Positions 35,241 to 47,253 of a stretch of DNA of 64,000 nucleotides are shown here, piece after piece. Below the pieces are notes generated by a model, which did no database searches, was not told where the DNA came from, and saw only the letters and a program-made list of their open reading frames with translations. Source of the DNA: Puccinia triticina (lineage: Eukaryota > Basidiomycota > Pucciniomycetes > Pucciniales > Pucciniaceae); the NCBI RefSeq assembly GCF_026914185.1, contig NC_070564.1:5828001-5892000 (forward strand). Reading direction: 5' to 3'. Both the position numbers and the translations under genes were made by a program. The first letter of the stretch is position 1, and the number at the start of each line of letters is the position of its first letter.

Positions 35241-37679
35241 GTCTTGCATCACTCGTGCTCGTCGTCCCGTCTCTCATCAATGCCCTCAAGGGCCAAAAAG
35301 CTGTGTTGACCCACGTTGTCTGATGGTTAATATAATACTTCCATGGAAGGATCAACAGGGATTGCACGTTGCGGGCCATATCATTTGAGAGCATGCGGTT
35401 TTGGATGTGAGTCAGGAGCTCTCAGGAGTGTCGACCTGAATGACAATCCTTGATGCGCGCAGACATCAGTCAATTCCGGCCCGACTCCGCTCATCACGAC
35501 ATGTGATTGTTGGCTGGGCACTGAAGCCGTGCCGGACTTATGAGGGCGGCAAAGGCCGAGAGGTTTGGCTGCTGGCGCGATTTTCCAGAGGTCGATCAAC
35601 TTCCTGGAGCACCTGCCTGTATCACAATGGGCCCTTTAATTTAGATATTTATGCAAGTCCTTCTGTACATCCGCTACACAGATCACGAGAGTGCTCAGGA
35701 GTCGGACTCGGTGCGCCGGGAGGAAGCTGCCGGAACTCTATAACACCCTATAACACCTCGAGCTGAGCTGGGAAATCAAGAAAAAAAAAACATTCGAATC
35801 TTGCATGGAAGCAGTCAAAGCACGATATCTGCATGGGATTTGGATGCATGTCGATGTATGAGGGTGATCCTACAGCCGGGCCCTTACCGGCAATCAAGTT
35901 TCTTATTGGCCGAGCCGCTGGCTTCCTCACTGGCGAGTTTCCTCCGTTCAGAGGGAACCAGCTCGTCGGGAGCGATTCTCCTCAGACATCATGCTACCTG
36001 GCACCGCCCAGCGCGGTGCAAGAGATTCGGTCTTTGTGGTTAAGAAGACTATAACGTGAAGAGTTGTCCTCGATCCAGCCGCCTCCGGCTGCTGCAATCG
36101 GCCGGCATGCCGCGGTGCAACAGCAGAGCCTCTGGGACCCCGGGACACCAAGTGCAACGGTCAATGACACAACCTATTCGCAACCCAACCACCCTTTTTG
36201 CCATTTTTTTTCAAGACACGGCCCAGTGTCGCGGTGCTTCCCGTCATCGCGGCCAGTTTACCATTGGGCCCGAGGCCAGTCGATCTTTCGACTCAAGAAG
36301 AACATCGAGTCGAAAGGTGTGCATGAGCCGTGGCCCCACCTGGCTACATAGCAGTGGGGCATACACTCTTCCGATCTTTAAACCTGTCTCACTGCGGCAC
36401 CAACCACGCCAAAGAAAGCTCCTTGACGGACAAGTCGAGCGCATAATCATCAGCCATCGTCCGATTTAGATTGGCTGGCTCGCTGGAGCAAGCACAGTAC
36501 TCTAAGAATTGTTAAATAACATGACTTGCTACCAAGCGAACGAGCTAAAGGAGTGCTCTAATCGGCCAGGGTCATAGGTTGTTGCACATAACCTGCTGGC
36601 TGCCTCAGGATCTTCAACTCTCAGGCGTCAATCGACATCCACGCATGTCCATGCCGGTATATTAGGCTCGAGTGTATTTCCGCCGTTCGCTGCTGGTAGG
36701 CTTGTGGCGTCAAGATCAAGAAGACAAGAAGACCAGATAAATAAAAATAAATACATAGCAAACATATCCAACCAAGCAGGACGGACACACTCGATGTATG
36801 CACATCGCAATCCTTCTTCCAAACATTCCTTCCGCCAGCGGGCCCTTTCCCTTAAAACCCCCACCAACCTTTACCTTCCTTGTTGCTCCTCCACCCAATC
36901 AAACAGTTGCATTTATTTTAAGTAGGCCCAATCTGACAGTGTCGCTCAAGGCTCTTGCCTCACTTTCCTGTTGTCCGGCTCGATTGCGTCCAGGATTGTC
37001 CCCCTTCCCCACACTCCGTGAGTCTAGCATCCGTTAGCGTTCATCCTCTTCCGCCAGCGTGTACCATACAGCCATCCGAATTAAATCGCCAGTCCACTTT
37101 TGTCGGACTATACAGCCCACCCGCCACCCAAGCCTTCCTGTGTTTTGGTACACATTGCACCCAAACATTATCTAATCGGTACTTTGGGATTGTCCTTTGA
37201 TTGCCCGGTTCGGTAAACAGTGTCAGGCAGCCTTCTTGGACCGGTGGCCACCCAAGTGACCAAAGAAGCCATTGTACTCCCGAGAGCCAGCCTTTCCGGT
37301 GCTGTTCGGACTGGACGTTTCATATTTCCTCTCTCTTGGATCGACTGGTCAGTCCAAGTTGCTTGTATTATGCTTGTATGGCCAAAGGTGCTCTCAAGCG
37401 ATATAAATACACTCAGAAACAGACAAAGCTTACCAGCCCCCTCTTCTCCGACTGGCCCCGCCTCACTCGCACCCACCCTCCGGTTTGCCGTACTCTCTCC
37501 CGACCCGCCATCCATCCCAAAAAAACCCGCCGTCTCAAAAATTCTCCAGATCATCCGCCACCCTGGTCGTGTTTGGTGCCTGGCTGAACCACATCTATTA
37601 GCTTATCTGCTGGGAAGCTCGCGCGTGCTGGTCTGTTTGTATCTACAATCCGCACTAGATACAAAATCACCATCTTTCC
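35241..37679. other. Intergenic, no supported gene
   Basis: Many short overlapping open frames are present on both strands, none with a signal peptide, domain or splice pattern that holds together. 36700-37680 is pyrimidine-rich with many ACCCAAC/CCACCC stretches, and probably includes the promoter of the gene starting at 38125. Confidence 0.4.
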
Positions 37680-37687
37680 TATAAAAA
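37680..37687 (+). promoter_or_regulatory. TATA box for the gene at 38125
   Basis: TATAAAAA follows CTTTCC and precedes a C-rich leader (CCCCACTCTATCCACC). The next ATG starting a supported gene lies about 440 bp downstream, which implies an unusually long 5' leader or a leader intron. Confidence 0.5.
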
Positions 37688-38124
37688 GCCCCACTCTATC
37701 CACCACAATCACACTATCCTCCCTCACAAACATTTGGATCCACCCCTCTGACGACGACGACCACCAACAAGATAGTTCCCCCTCGTAGCGAGATAAATAA
37801 ATACTTTCACATAAATACTATTTATTAAAACCATCACTAACATCCCAGAAGAACTTCCGCCAATCAACCTCTCCTAAAGTATTCTAGCCGGCTTATCCAC
37901 TTGGCGCTATTCTTCACGACATCACATTTGCCCCTGTCATATCTCCACTCCATCGGACCCACCCCACTAACTTATGATAAACGTCGACAACAATTGACAT
38001 TCGTCCTTCAGCTACCATAACGATTTGGTTGGTCCCTGACCATCTATCCAACCCTTTTACTTGATCAGACTTGTTAAGCCTCATAGCTGAACAAACTCGC
38101 TAGCTCCTACAAGACTCGTCAACC

Positions 38125-39006
38125 ATGCTCAACTTGCCAAGATCGCGCTCCTCCACTGGCTCATCGTGTGGCTTTCACGACCTCCCTCAAGCTACCTTGC
38201 TCAGGCCTTCCGACGCTGAATCATCCAAACAACAACACGCTGGACGTAGGTTATCCAAAATGCGAAACATGATTTCTTCCACCGTGAGTACATTTAATAC
38301 AGTCTATGTGACCCTCACAAAGAAACGCACATTTGTACTAACATAACTTGGTTTCCCGCACCTGTAAAATCAGTTAACTAAAAGTAACTCGCACTACCCG
38401 TTACAACCTTCGAATTACACTCAAACTCTTCCAACCTCGAGGCCCAAAGTCAGACGTACAATTTCCCGCTCGATGATCGCGCCCCTCCAGCATCTTTTCG
38501 GGGTAGAGCATCACGACACCGAGTTGGAAGAGGCAGAGCGATACGAGAACCAGCCCTGGTCACTGACGCTGAGCAAGGCCAACACATCAAGATTCTCGCG
38601 TCGTGGACCGACAGCGGTGCTCTATCAGCCGACACTCTCCGACGATGAAGAATGGGACTTCCGTTGTCAGGGAATGGCTCCGGTGATCCCGGCCCGGCCT
38701 TCGGAAGACGCTCTCAGCCCCAGCTCAGCCTACAGTCACTCCTCTTTCCTTGGTAGCCCGGGCTACATAGGCGACCCCGCATTCTTCCATGCCGCCTCCT
38801 CCGCCTCCTCATGCTGCTCTTCTCCCGGCCCTTGCCACGTCCCCCTAAGAAGCTTCTCGGCCGATAATGGGATCAAGAAACAGAAGATCTCAGTCGACTC
38901 TATCTCCGGCCCTCTCAACCTTGCCACCCCAAGATCAATCTCTCCTCTTCTCGCTCCTCCCACCCACCGGACACGGAACCAATTGGGCCTCGGAGTCAAA
39001 ACCTAA
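38125..39006 (+). CDS. Unknown Ser/Pro-rich protein, two exons
   Basis: Exons 38125-38283 and 38374-39006, GTGAGT..CAG intron, giving 263 aa. The frame upstream of 38473 is open back to the acceptor and joins exon 1 in phase. There is no signal peptide or membrane segment, so it is probably intracellular. Features seen: basic KVRRTISRS (potential phosphosites), an acidic patch HDTELEEAERYENQPW, LSDDEEWDFRCQ, a Ser/Ala/Cys-rich stretch (SSASSCCSSPG), and SFSADNGIKKQKISVDSIS. I know no family for it. The strong TATA box and the long CAAC/ACTC-rich leader suggest a regulated gene. The 3' side (39007-39240) is T-rich. Confidence 0.65.
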
Positions 39007-39240
39007 TCAACCAAACCTTATCAATGGCTTGGTTTTAATCAGGGACCTCTCACTTTCACATCGATTCTTACTCGCTCCTCATCAGACTTCTCTTTTATTT
39101 TCCCGTTTCTCTGTTGGGCTCCTGTTTTTTTGTTTCGTCTTTTTCCTCCCTCTGGTTTTCCAGCTCATATCTTCGAATTTTCCAGTCAATGACGTTGCTT
39201 ATCATTTAATTGCTAAGTTTATTATTATTTATTGATGTGC

Positions 39241-41939
39241 TCTACTCTGCTGGTTCTTTATTTTTGCATCTTTATCATTGTAAGACCTCATCTATAACAA
39301 AACAACAAAACGTTTGATCATGACTGTTTTTCAAATCCAATTCCTGCAAATGCCTAACAAAGAAAACGAAAACGATAAAAAAACATTTCAAATCATCTTT
39401 TCTCACTCCCTTTCTCCTGGACCAATGTTATAGTGCGGATATCTTCTGTAAAACTCACGACCTTCACTGGTGTTGAAAGGTAATGCGATGTACTAACTTC
39501 AATATAAAGTGGTGATGGAGTTTGCTGTGTTAAAAGACTCATATGTGCAAGCAGAATGGAATCACTAGCTCGCATGACTTCTCTGACAGAGGACTGTTGG
39601 CCTCGTCGACGCCCCCACAACGCTATCCCAACCAGTTTTTCTCCAAACTTCTCTTTTCTCAGCTATTTATGCTTAGCATTACCAAAGAGGCATTCTTGTC
39701 CTGTAATGAATGCCGCACGTTTGCAAATTTTCCCTCATGCCACACCCTGCTGAGTGAGTCAGCGGTCTAGTGCTACTTAATCCAGCCATATCAAAAACTT
39801 AGTTGAATCCAATTACACCAAAAGCTTTCGCCGCGTGCAATGTTTGTCCTAGCGCAACTCAATCACCAAACCTCTTCTGATCGAGCTTTCTCCGAGCAGG
39901 CGTGAAGCGTCTCCGAAGGGGAGGCTGAGCCCCGCGAGAACTGCATGGACTTAAGACAAGTTTGCCTCTGATCAGCGATACAGAAGGATAAGCCGTTCTG
40001 AACATTGAAAAAAGGAAAAATGTAACAAAACTTGTCCGTCATTGCATCAAAGTGTTGGATGAGGGGGCAGGCGAATCAGTGACCAGGGCGGCGCAGCCCC
40101 ACTCAACTCGAAGGAAGATAGACCGCTAATTTTCAAGTGGTTATTTTTCCTCTCCACATTTCCTGATGATCAAACGAAATGCCCCCCCCCCGCGCTATTA
40201 TCCATCCTGAATTATCCGAGTGGTACTCATAGTATAACTGAATTAATTTTTAAACCTGAAGCTCTGATACATCTGCCTATTTTCCGTATCTTTTTTCTCA
40301 TGATCAAATGTCAAGTTAGCTCTCACTTTTTTGGAAGGAAGTTGAGCGGCCAATCAGTCATGTTTTTCTCAAGGATGAATAACATCAGAATCTATCTCAT
40401 CCTTGTCACTAGCATCACCCTAATTAGGAAATTCCACTCGACCATAGGAGATGCAATTTTCAACAATTTCGAGAATGCCAAATTGATTTAATCCTGATAA
40501 ATCGTCCTGAAAAACGGCCATTGCGTGTTCAAGAATTTTGGTCCTGGCCAAACCTTCCAACACGGCCGTGAGAATGATGTGCCTAATATCTATGCAAGTG
40601 GCAGAGCTGGATGGCTCTGAGCTGAAGCGGCGCTTTGCCGCGGACCAGGTCAAGAGATATCACTTGCGCGGAGGCATAGGATACTAAAAGTAAGTCCTCC
40701 CAATGTATGCATCACCGGGCAACTTCTACCACTTTTTAAAAACCTACTTCTTGCCACATTTGTGAGCATTGACGGTGACCAGACCGCTAGGGGAGGTCAC
40801 CCAGGTCCAAGCACGCGAGCTTGAGGAACAGGCCAGACCGGGGGGTGTAGGAGATCAAGGCCCCTGCTCCACTCATGCATGCGGCTCCCGAGCAGAGTCA
40901 GTTTAGGTTATAACCTAAAACCTCTCCCCTACCCCACCAATAGTTTCAACCTTCAAACTCCCGCCTGCAGTGCCGTCTCAAGGCTTTCCTCTCTCAGTCA
41001 ACTGCTTTTTTTGTCCACCCACCCACCCTGTGTTGGTGTATCACCAACCGCTTTTTGTGCTGGTGTAGCACTATCCCCCCTTTCTCACCGCTGTCATTAC
41101 AGCGGCCCCTTGTTTTCCTCCTTGCCCCTGGAGGAGAGACCCCTTTTTTAGATCACTAGTCCCCGGCTCAGGAGGCTGACTCGTAGCCCGGCCGCCCAAT
41201 CAATGAAACCAGGAAGGTTTCAAGGGATCTCTCATCCAGGACCTAAACACCAATCCCGGTGAAAACCTACGTAAAGTAAGAACCACTGGATCTACGGTCA
41301 GGACTCTGTGTCCCCATATGCTGCAGAGTCCTGCCCGGAAAAGTGTGCAAGAGAGGAACAAGCGGAGAAGGCTTGGACAGGACTTCTTTCTGGCCAATGT
41401 TCTTTCAGTTTCTTGGTGGTATAAGTGGACTCAGGAAAAAGCAGTCCAGGGACAGACTTCACATAGGGGACTGCAAAAGATAGAGTGTATGAAATAGAAT
41501 GATAGAGAAGAGAGAGAGAAAACCACAAAACACTCCTTTCTCCATGCACCTCTTGCCATTCCCACCCAACTTTGCATCTTGTATACTCTGTGTCAGCCTT
41601 AGAGATACATCAAGTATCCAAAAGACTGCAATAACTCAGTAAATAATAATAATTATTAAATTATTATTGCAGAATCAGATTCCTCATCATAAATTAAGGG
41701 GGGTCACCCACTTAAAGTACCCCCTTATTCCTATTCCTTCATGTACTAATTGTATAATTAAGAATTGGCCACAGAAAGCGCCCAAAAATAGTATTACATA
41801 CAAAAAATTAGTAAAACAATCAAAGTACATAAAAATAAACTGTTGTACAATAATGAGTAATATTACTTGTGTAAAAATACCCCGTGAAAGTATTATGTAG
41901 ACTTCTACTGAAGCTCTTTCACATGACAATTGGTTATAA
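39241..41939. other. Intergenic, repeat-like, no supported gene
   Basis: About 40850-41160 resembles LTR leader sequence, with short inverted pairs such as GGTTATAACC and TTGGTG..CACCAA. 41645-41672 is an AT-rich inverted repeat (AATAATAATAATTATTAAAT). Open frames are short and uninformative. Confidence 0.35.
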
Positions 41940-42520
41940 ACATGTCATGTGACAGAGTCAGGGAAATTAGTCTATTTTAATACAATTGAAATACCCACAG
42001 CCAAGCCCTTTTCACGGCTACAGCCCTGGATACTCCCATAGGGAGAAAAGCACTCAGTGTTTACGCCCACTGAAGTCCCCTCTATAAATAGAGGCCTATT
42101 TGGCCCTCAGGAAAAGATCCCCCAGACCATTCACCGCCCATAAACTGTAAGTTTGCCGTGAATATTCTCCTCTGCTACATTTGTAGCCCTTTTCCTTATA
42201 AACCTTCCCCAGCACGTAAAATCCACTGGATTAAACCCTTTAAATCATCAAAAATCCCTTATTAGTATATTTAAAGCTTTATCCTTATAAGTAGTTGCAG
42301 TAAGACCACCACCTCTGTCAAGCAGCCAATCAGTTTAAGCGCTTACCACCTACTTTTACGCCAAATTAATTCCCTGTAATTAATAATTACATATTATTAA
42401 TTACATAATTAATTCCTCCTCTGTTACAGAGTGTTAAAACCCTTGTAGTGGCCATATTTGCCACGTAACAAGCTTGGTAATTTAAATTACCAGTGTTTAC
42501 ATCAGCACAGTTATAGTGCT
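41940..42520 (+). mobile_element. Putative solo LTR or retroelement promoter
   Basis: CTCTATAAATAGAGGCC (about 42080) followed by a CAGACC/TTCACC leader, and TGTCATGTGACAG at the left side, look like U3-R sequence of an LTR. I could not confirm TG..CA ends or a 5-bp duplication. The right half is AT-rich. Confidence 0.25.
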
Positions 42521-42775
42521 AGGGCTAAAAACCCTTATTTTGACGGGTTTTTGCCCTAAGCTTCATAAACAGAGCTGTCACTCTGCTCCCATGCCAAACA
42601 CCTCTCCAATGCTTTCTCTTCCCCCACACCTGACACATCTACAACACTTGGCCTGCCAAGTCATTCTTCTAGCCTGTCACACTCAGTCCCTCACCAGTGC
42701 CTCCACCCCAGCTCTGTCCACGGACAGAAACCACTTCAGCTTCCCAAGCTCACCTGGTGTAGCACCACTACTTGA

Positions 42776-42889
42776 CACTGTGAAAAAAAAACTCAAGAAA
42801 CTGATGCCAGTTGACATGCAATGTTACAAAGGCGCCTTTGTAACATTGCATGTCAACTGGCAGCAGTTTCTTGAGTTTTTTTCACAGTG
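42776..42889. mobile_element. Perfect palindromic CACTG MITE, TSD TGA
   Basis: CACTGTGAAAAAAAAACTCA runs to the centre GGCGCC and back in an almost perfect mirror over 114 bp (arms about 55 bp, only a couple of differences). TGA flanks both ends (42773-42775 and 42890-42892). CACTG ends and a 3-bp duplication place it in the CACTA superfamily. It is short enough to be only two fused termini. Confidence 0.88.
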
Positions 42890-43327
42890 TGAAGGTCCAT
42901 ACCTATGTTCCAACCTGAAACTCTGCCTGTTCTTCCTGGTCCTCCGCACCAGCATCTGGCTCCCTTGACCTCCATGCCTAGTCCTCAATTTTTGTGTTTC
43001 CCAAAGAGCCACAAGCATTTCACCTGCTTTTGTCATTCAACATTCAGGATTTCATCTAAAAGCATAAGCAATCTACCAAAATCTTGCACATTTTTAGAAT
43101 GATTTGAACCTTGGGGTCCTCTGCCTTGATCCTAAAATACTTTGATGTCATCTGTCCGCTGCCACACTGCAAATCTGAAACTGGCTCCATGTGTACATTA
43201 CCATTCAGCACACCACAACACCTGGCACGGTAGGAGTTACACACCAGTTGCATTCATCTTTGTAAGGAGAAATAGCAGCCTGGAAACCCCCTATAGAGGT
43301 GGGTAACCAAAATACATACATTGCACT

Positions 43328-43721
43328 CAGGGTGTGAATGGGTTGGGCCAACCCAAAACCAACCCAAGACCTGTTGGGTTTTGGGTTGGGTTTGGGCACG
43401 TTCTTGAAGAGAAAATGGCATGACCCAAACCCGACCTGACCCGTCTTGTAAGATTGTCAGGTCAGGTCCGGGAAGCCTATTTCCTAATTGGGTCAGCCTG
43501 CGACCCAACTATAGCGCCTCCAACAGTCAAGTTGGGGGGTTTTGGCGTCTAATAGGTTGGGTCAACCCGAGGCCCAAACCTACCCAACCCAAAAAAGTAT
43601 GACATTGGGTTGGGTTTGGGCATATTTCAAAATCTGCCCCAACACAACCCGACCCACGCTAAATGTTGGGTCGGGTTTGGGCGCTGTTTTTTTGACCCAA
43701 ACCCAACCCGTTTACACCCTG
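43328..43721. mobile_element. hAT-like MITE (CAGGGTGTRAA ends), 10-bp TSD
   Basis: The left end CAGGGTGTGAATGGGTTGGG and the inverse right end CAGGGTGTAAACGGGTTGGG match. Subterminal GGGTTGGGTTTGGG repeats fill the element. The flanks are ACATTGCACT (43318-43327) and ACATTGTACT (43722-43731), 10 bp with one mismatch. Ends match those of the 5.9-kb hAT element at 46327-52226. It was inserted across the first bases of the CACTG MITE that follows. Confidence 0.85.
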
Positions 43722-43727
43722 ACATTG

Positions 43728-43972
43728 TACTGCAAGAAAAATTCAAGGAACTGCTAACAGTTGAAATGCAGGTTACTGCTGTGGAACTGCTTTTCTAGCT
43801 CCAACCAAACACATAACCTTTTTCTGCACACGTTCAATGTGCATCATGTACAGTGACTGTGCATTGAAGCTTGGTCAAAAGTAAGCCTTGACAAAGGCTT
43901 GTGAAATACCACAAGCTTGCTTGGAGTTCTTGCATTTCAACTGCTTGCAGTTACTTACTTTTTCTTGCAGTG
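43728..43972. mobile_element. CACTG MITE, 245 bp, TSD TTG, split at its end by a hAT MITE
   Basis: The left end (T/C)ACTGCAAGAAAAA..CAAG is inverted at the right as CTTGCAGTG, with matching inner parts (AACTGC..AGTTGAAATGCA). TTG flanks it at 43725-43727 and 43973-43975. Inner motifs resemble the palindromic MITE at 42776-42889, so the two belong to one family. Its first base is now T because the duplicated copy created by the hAT MITE changed. Confidence 0.8.
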
Positions 43973-44650
43973 TTGGGGGCAATGGGAAATGGCTTTCCTT
44001 GGCTGATTCATAAATTTCTTTCTGTATGCTTGAGGTATAATCATGTTGGGGAGCTCAAATTTCAGCTGATTTACCTGAATTTCAGCAGAAATTCATACAT
44101 TTATGTGATGTTTTGTGCATAACCTTTTTGGTTGCAAATCCCATCCATACCAATGCCATGAGTAACATTTTACAAAAAATGCAAAAATTCATACATTTAG
44201 GTTGTTCACACACTCCCTACCAAATTTATTCAACTTGTTGTCCATTGGCATCAGTAACACATGGTGGCGGTACTCAAGATCAAGTGATAAATAAGGATAA
44301 ATTGTGATAAAAAAATCCATAGATTGTATTCAATGAACACCCAAGAAATTTTGAGATGGAAAATTTGTTAAAATGTTAGGAAGAGGTGGATTTAGCAAAA
44401 CACTTAAGGGGTTTAAAGTTGAAATCTAAATTTTCAGCACATAGAATCATAAAAATTTTAAGTGATGATTTTTTATGAACATTTCAGAAATATTGCTCTA
44501 GTTTGATTGTTTGAGTGGGACATATTGTTTTAGCTTGAAGGTTTAAATTTTAAAATTTTATGGTGCTATGATATTATGATAGTCAACTTTGAACACCATA
44601 ACTGAATTGGTATCAAAAAGGCAAATGCATAAAACAGAAAAGGTTCTGAA

Positions 44651-45194
44651 CTAGTAATGTATTACTGACTTCAACACTGCATGTATAACCAGGAAAATGA
44701 AGCCAACTATACATATCCCAATGATGGTTCCCATGATGGCACGTTCACAGTGGTTCTTTTTAGTCCACAATTGGAATGCAGTTTCTTCCACTGGTTTAGG
44801 CATGCGAATTAAGTCTCCAAGGTAGGGCATTTCACTTATTTTGCATTCTGGGTTCAATAGTCTTTTCCTTTCCTGTGGGTCAATGGGAGGTGTCCTAGAA
44901 GATTCCTGCTGAAATTAATTTGCATACAAGCAATCAATTTTAAAATTCAGCTTTTTTGCATCTTTTCAAACCCAATTCCACAATATCACTCACTTGAGCG
45001 GCCCTTGAAGAGGAACCAGTGTTCTCTGGTATACATGACAGCTGAGAATCTGAATTTGGCTGGTCATGTGGATTATTTAACTCTATTATTTCATCAATGG
45101 AGATGGTAGTGTGTCCAGGTTTCCTGGATTGAGAACTGTTTTGTGAGACGGGAAAAGAAGTAGGAATGCTGGATAATTCTTCAATATTTTCCAT
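44651..45194 (-). CDS. Single-pass membrane protein of unknown function
   Basis: Two exons, with GTGAGT..CAG intron 44909-44993. From the ATG at 45194 it gives 152 aa; the frame stays open about 19 codons further upstream to a possible acceptor (GCATACAG), so another 5' exon is possible. The N-terminal part is Ser/Thr/Asn-rich and hydrophilic. Near the C-terminus comes MGTIIGICIVGFIFLVIHAV, a clear transmembrane segment, preceded by a conserved-looking PECKISEMPYLGDLIRMPKP motif. No family is recognised. It could be a tail-anchored or type I protein depending on the unseen 5' end. Confidence 0.5.
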
Positions 45195-46648
45195 GGTATT
45201 GGTATTGGTGGCTTTGACTGCCAAGATTCCATAGATCTGTATGCAGGCCAAACATCAATTAGCTGAAAGTTCATTTTATAAATAAACCAAAGTGCTGCTC
45301 AACTAAAAAGAGTAATAACCAGGAGCACATTGTGATTTTTCCAGAACCTACTCTTAACTCAAATATAGTATTATTGAAAATTATATGGCTAAATAAAAAA
45401 GCTGTGTTTGATTATTTTTTTGACAATATATAAGTTGATATGAATGAGATATTTTCCAGGAAAGGTAAATTGTAAGGTGCTGTTGGGGAGAAATTAAGAG
45501 GGATTTCAAAATGTATGTTTGGGCTTATGCTTGTGAGAAGAAGTTTCAATCTTCCAAAACACTGGCATGTGGTTGTTTCAGTACAGTTACTCTTGTGAAT
45601 TGAAATTTAGCTTCCCTTTTCCACCTCAACAAAACTTTTTACCTTGCTACAATGCTTCCTCATTGGTTTGACATGTTAATCTGTTCACCAGATATTCATC
45701 CTGACTTGCTTCATCTTGGAAAACCTCTTGTTGAGACTTGGTAGGGGTTGATGTAAATACAAATACCATATGAATTTTGAATAATCTTCACTAAAACCTT
45801 TCAACCAACAAGGATTGGCTCTGGGTAAACAGCAGGGTGATGCTACAGGTGACCTCATCAAGCACAAGTTACAGCAAAACCCTTATTTGCTGGAAAAGAC
45901 ACAGTAAGTGATTCAGATGAAATTTTAATTAAGTTTAGGGGGTTTCATGCAAGGCTGATTTGAAATCAGCTTTTGAAGCTTTCTAAAAAAATGCAGGGCT
46001 GCTCATGCAGCTCAATGCAAGAAGTATTTGGAAATTGGCAGGTAGCCTTGCATGGCTTTCACATTTCCCAGCATACATATGTACATGAGGATGCAAACAC
46101 AATCTGAAAAGCAAGTACCACCACAGCCAGAGTTGGTACCAAGACCCCAGATCATATTTATGTACTTATATGTACATGTATGTGAATGAAAGTAAATGGA
46201 TTATTCAGAAAATAATTTTCAGTTGAGGCCTTGCTTATTCACAGGTTGTTAATGTTTATGCAGGTTGACTGCATTAGCAGTCAAACCATCCATGAAAATC
46301 ACTCAAAGTGAGCCTTACGTGAACATCAGGATGTAAACGGGTTGGGTTTGGGCTGAAAAACCATGCCCAAATCCGACCCAACGTTTGACCTGGGTTGGGT
46401 TGGGTCAAGTTTTGAAACAGGCTGTCCAAATCCAAGCCCAACTTGGAGTAAGTTGGGTTTTGAGTTGGGTTGCCTGGGGTCCGGGCCAACCCAAGGCTTT
46501 TTGCTTTACTGGTTGTCAAATTCTGTTCTTTCTGTGTGTTACATGAATCATATGATTTATCATAAAAATAGTGTATGATAGATCTCTGTTGACAATTAAA
46601 TATGAAAAAGTTATAATTTATTCCACTGTCACCACCTGTATCTCATCT

Positions 46649-47059
46649 CAACAATGGGAAGTTACATACGTTACGATATCCAGAGGGATTTTTGTAATGT
46701 AACTTCCCACCGTTACCAGATAACGCGTTACCGTTATCTGGCAACATTTCTCCTTGGGCCGGTGGGTAACGTAACAGAGGGTGTTTTCACCCTCAATACC
46801 CGGAAAAATAACAGAGATAACGCGTTAACCGCGTTACCAGAGGTAAAAATGCCATAAAAGGGGGAAAACTCCCCTTTTTTGCGCAGGTTATCCTCCTATA
46901 ATTGCAAGGGATAACATAACAAGGCTAGGAAGAGAGGGAATTTTTTTTTTAAAGAAAACGTAACGGAAGCTTTGCCGCCGTCATGGTAACAATAACGGCA
47001 ATGATTCCGTTATGTTTTTGTTACGCTAGCGTTACGGGTAGCGTAACCTCCCATTGTTG
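46649..47059. mobile_element. GTTACG-family MITE, 411 bp, 7-bp TSD CTCATCT
   Basis: Ends CAACAATGGGAAGTTAC and inverse CAACAATGGGAGGTTAC. The interior is crowded with GTTACG/CGTAAC and ATAACGCGTTA motifs. CTCATCT flanks it (46642-46648 and 47060-47066). It sits in the last codons of the hAT transposase; the uninterrupted reading is ..TEDE-IQVVTVE-stop. Confidence 0.88.
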
Positions 47060-47253
47060 CTCATCTTCAGTGTTTTGATTCTTGTCAAAGGCATAGAGGC
47101 CCTCCGCGCTTTGGATCCAATCTTGCCCACAGACAAGGGCTTCGACGGTGTTGGGGTTCATCCTACTTTGATAGTCACTTAGTACTTGCCCGCCAGTGGA
47201 GAACACTGATTCCAATGCAATAGATGTCATTGGATTCATCAGCACTTCTTTAG

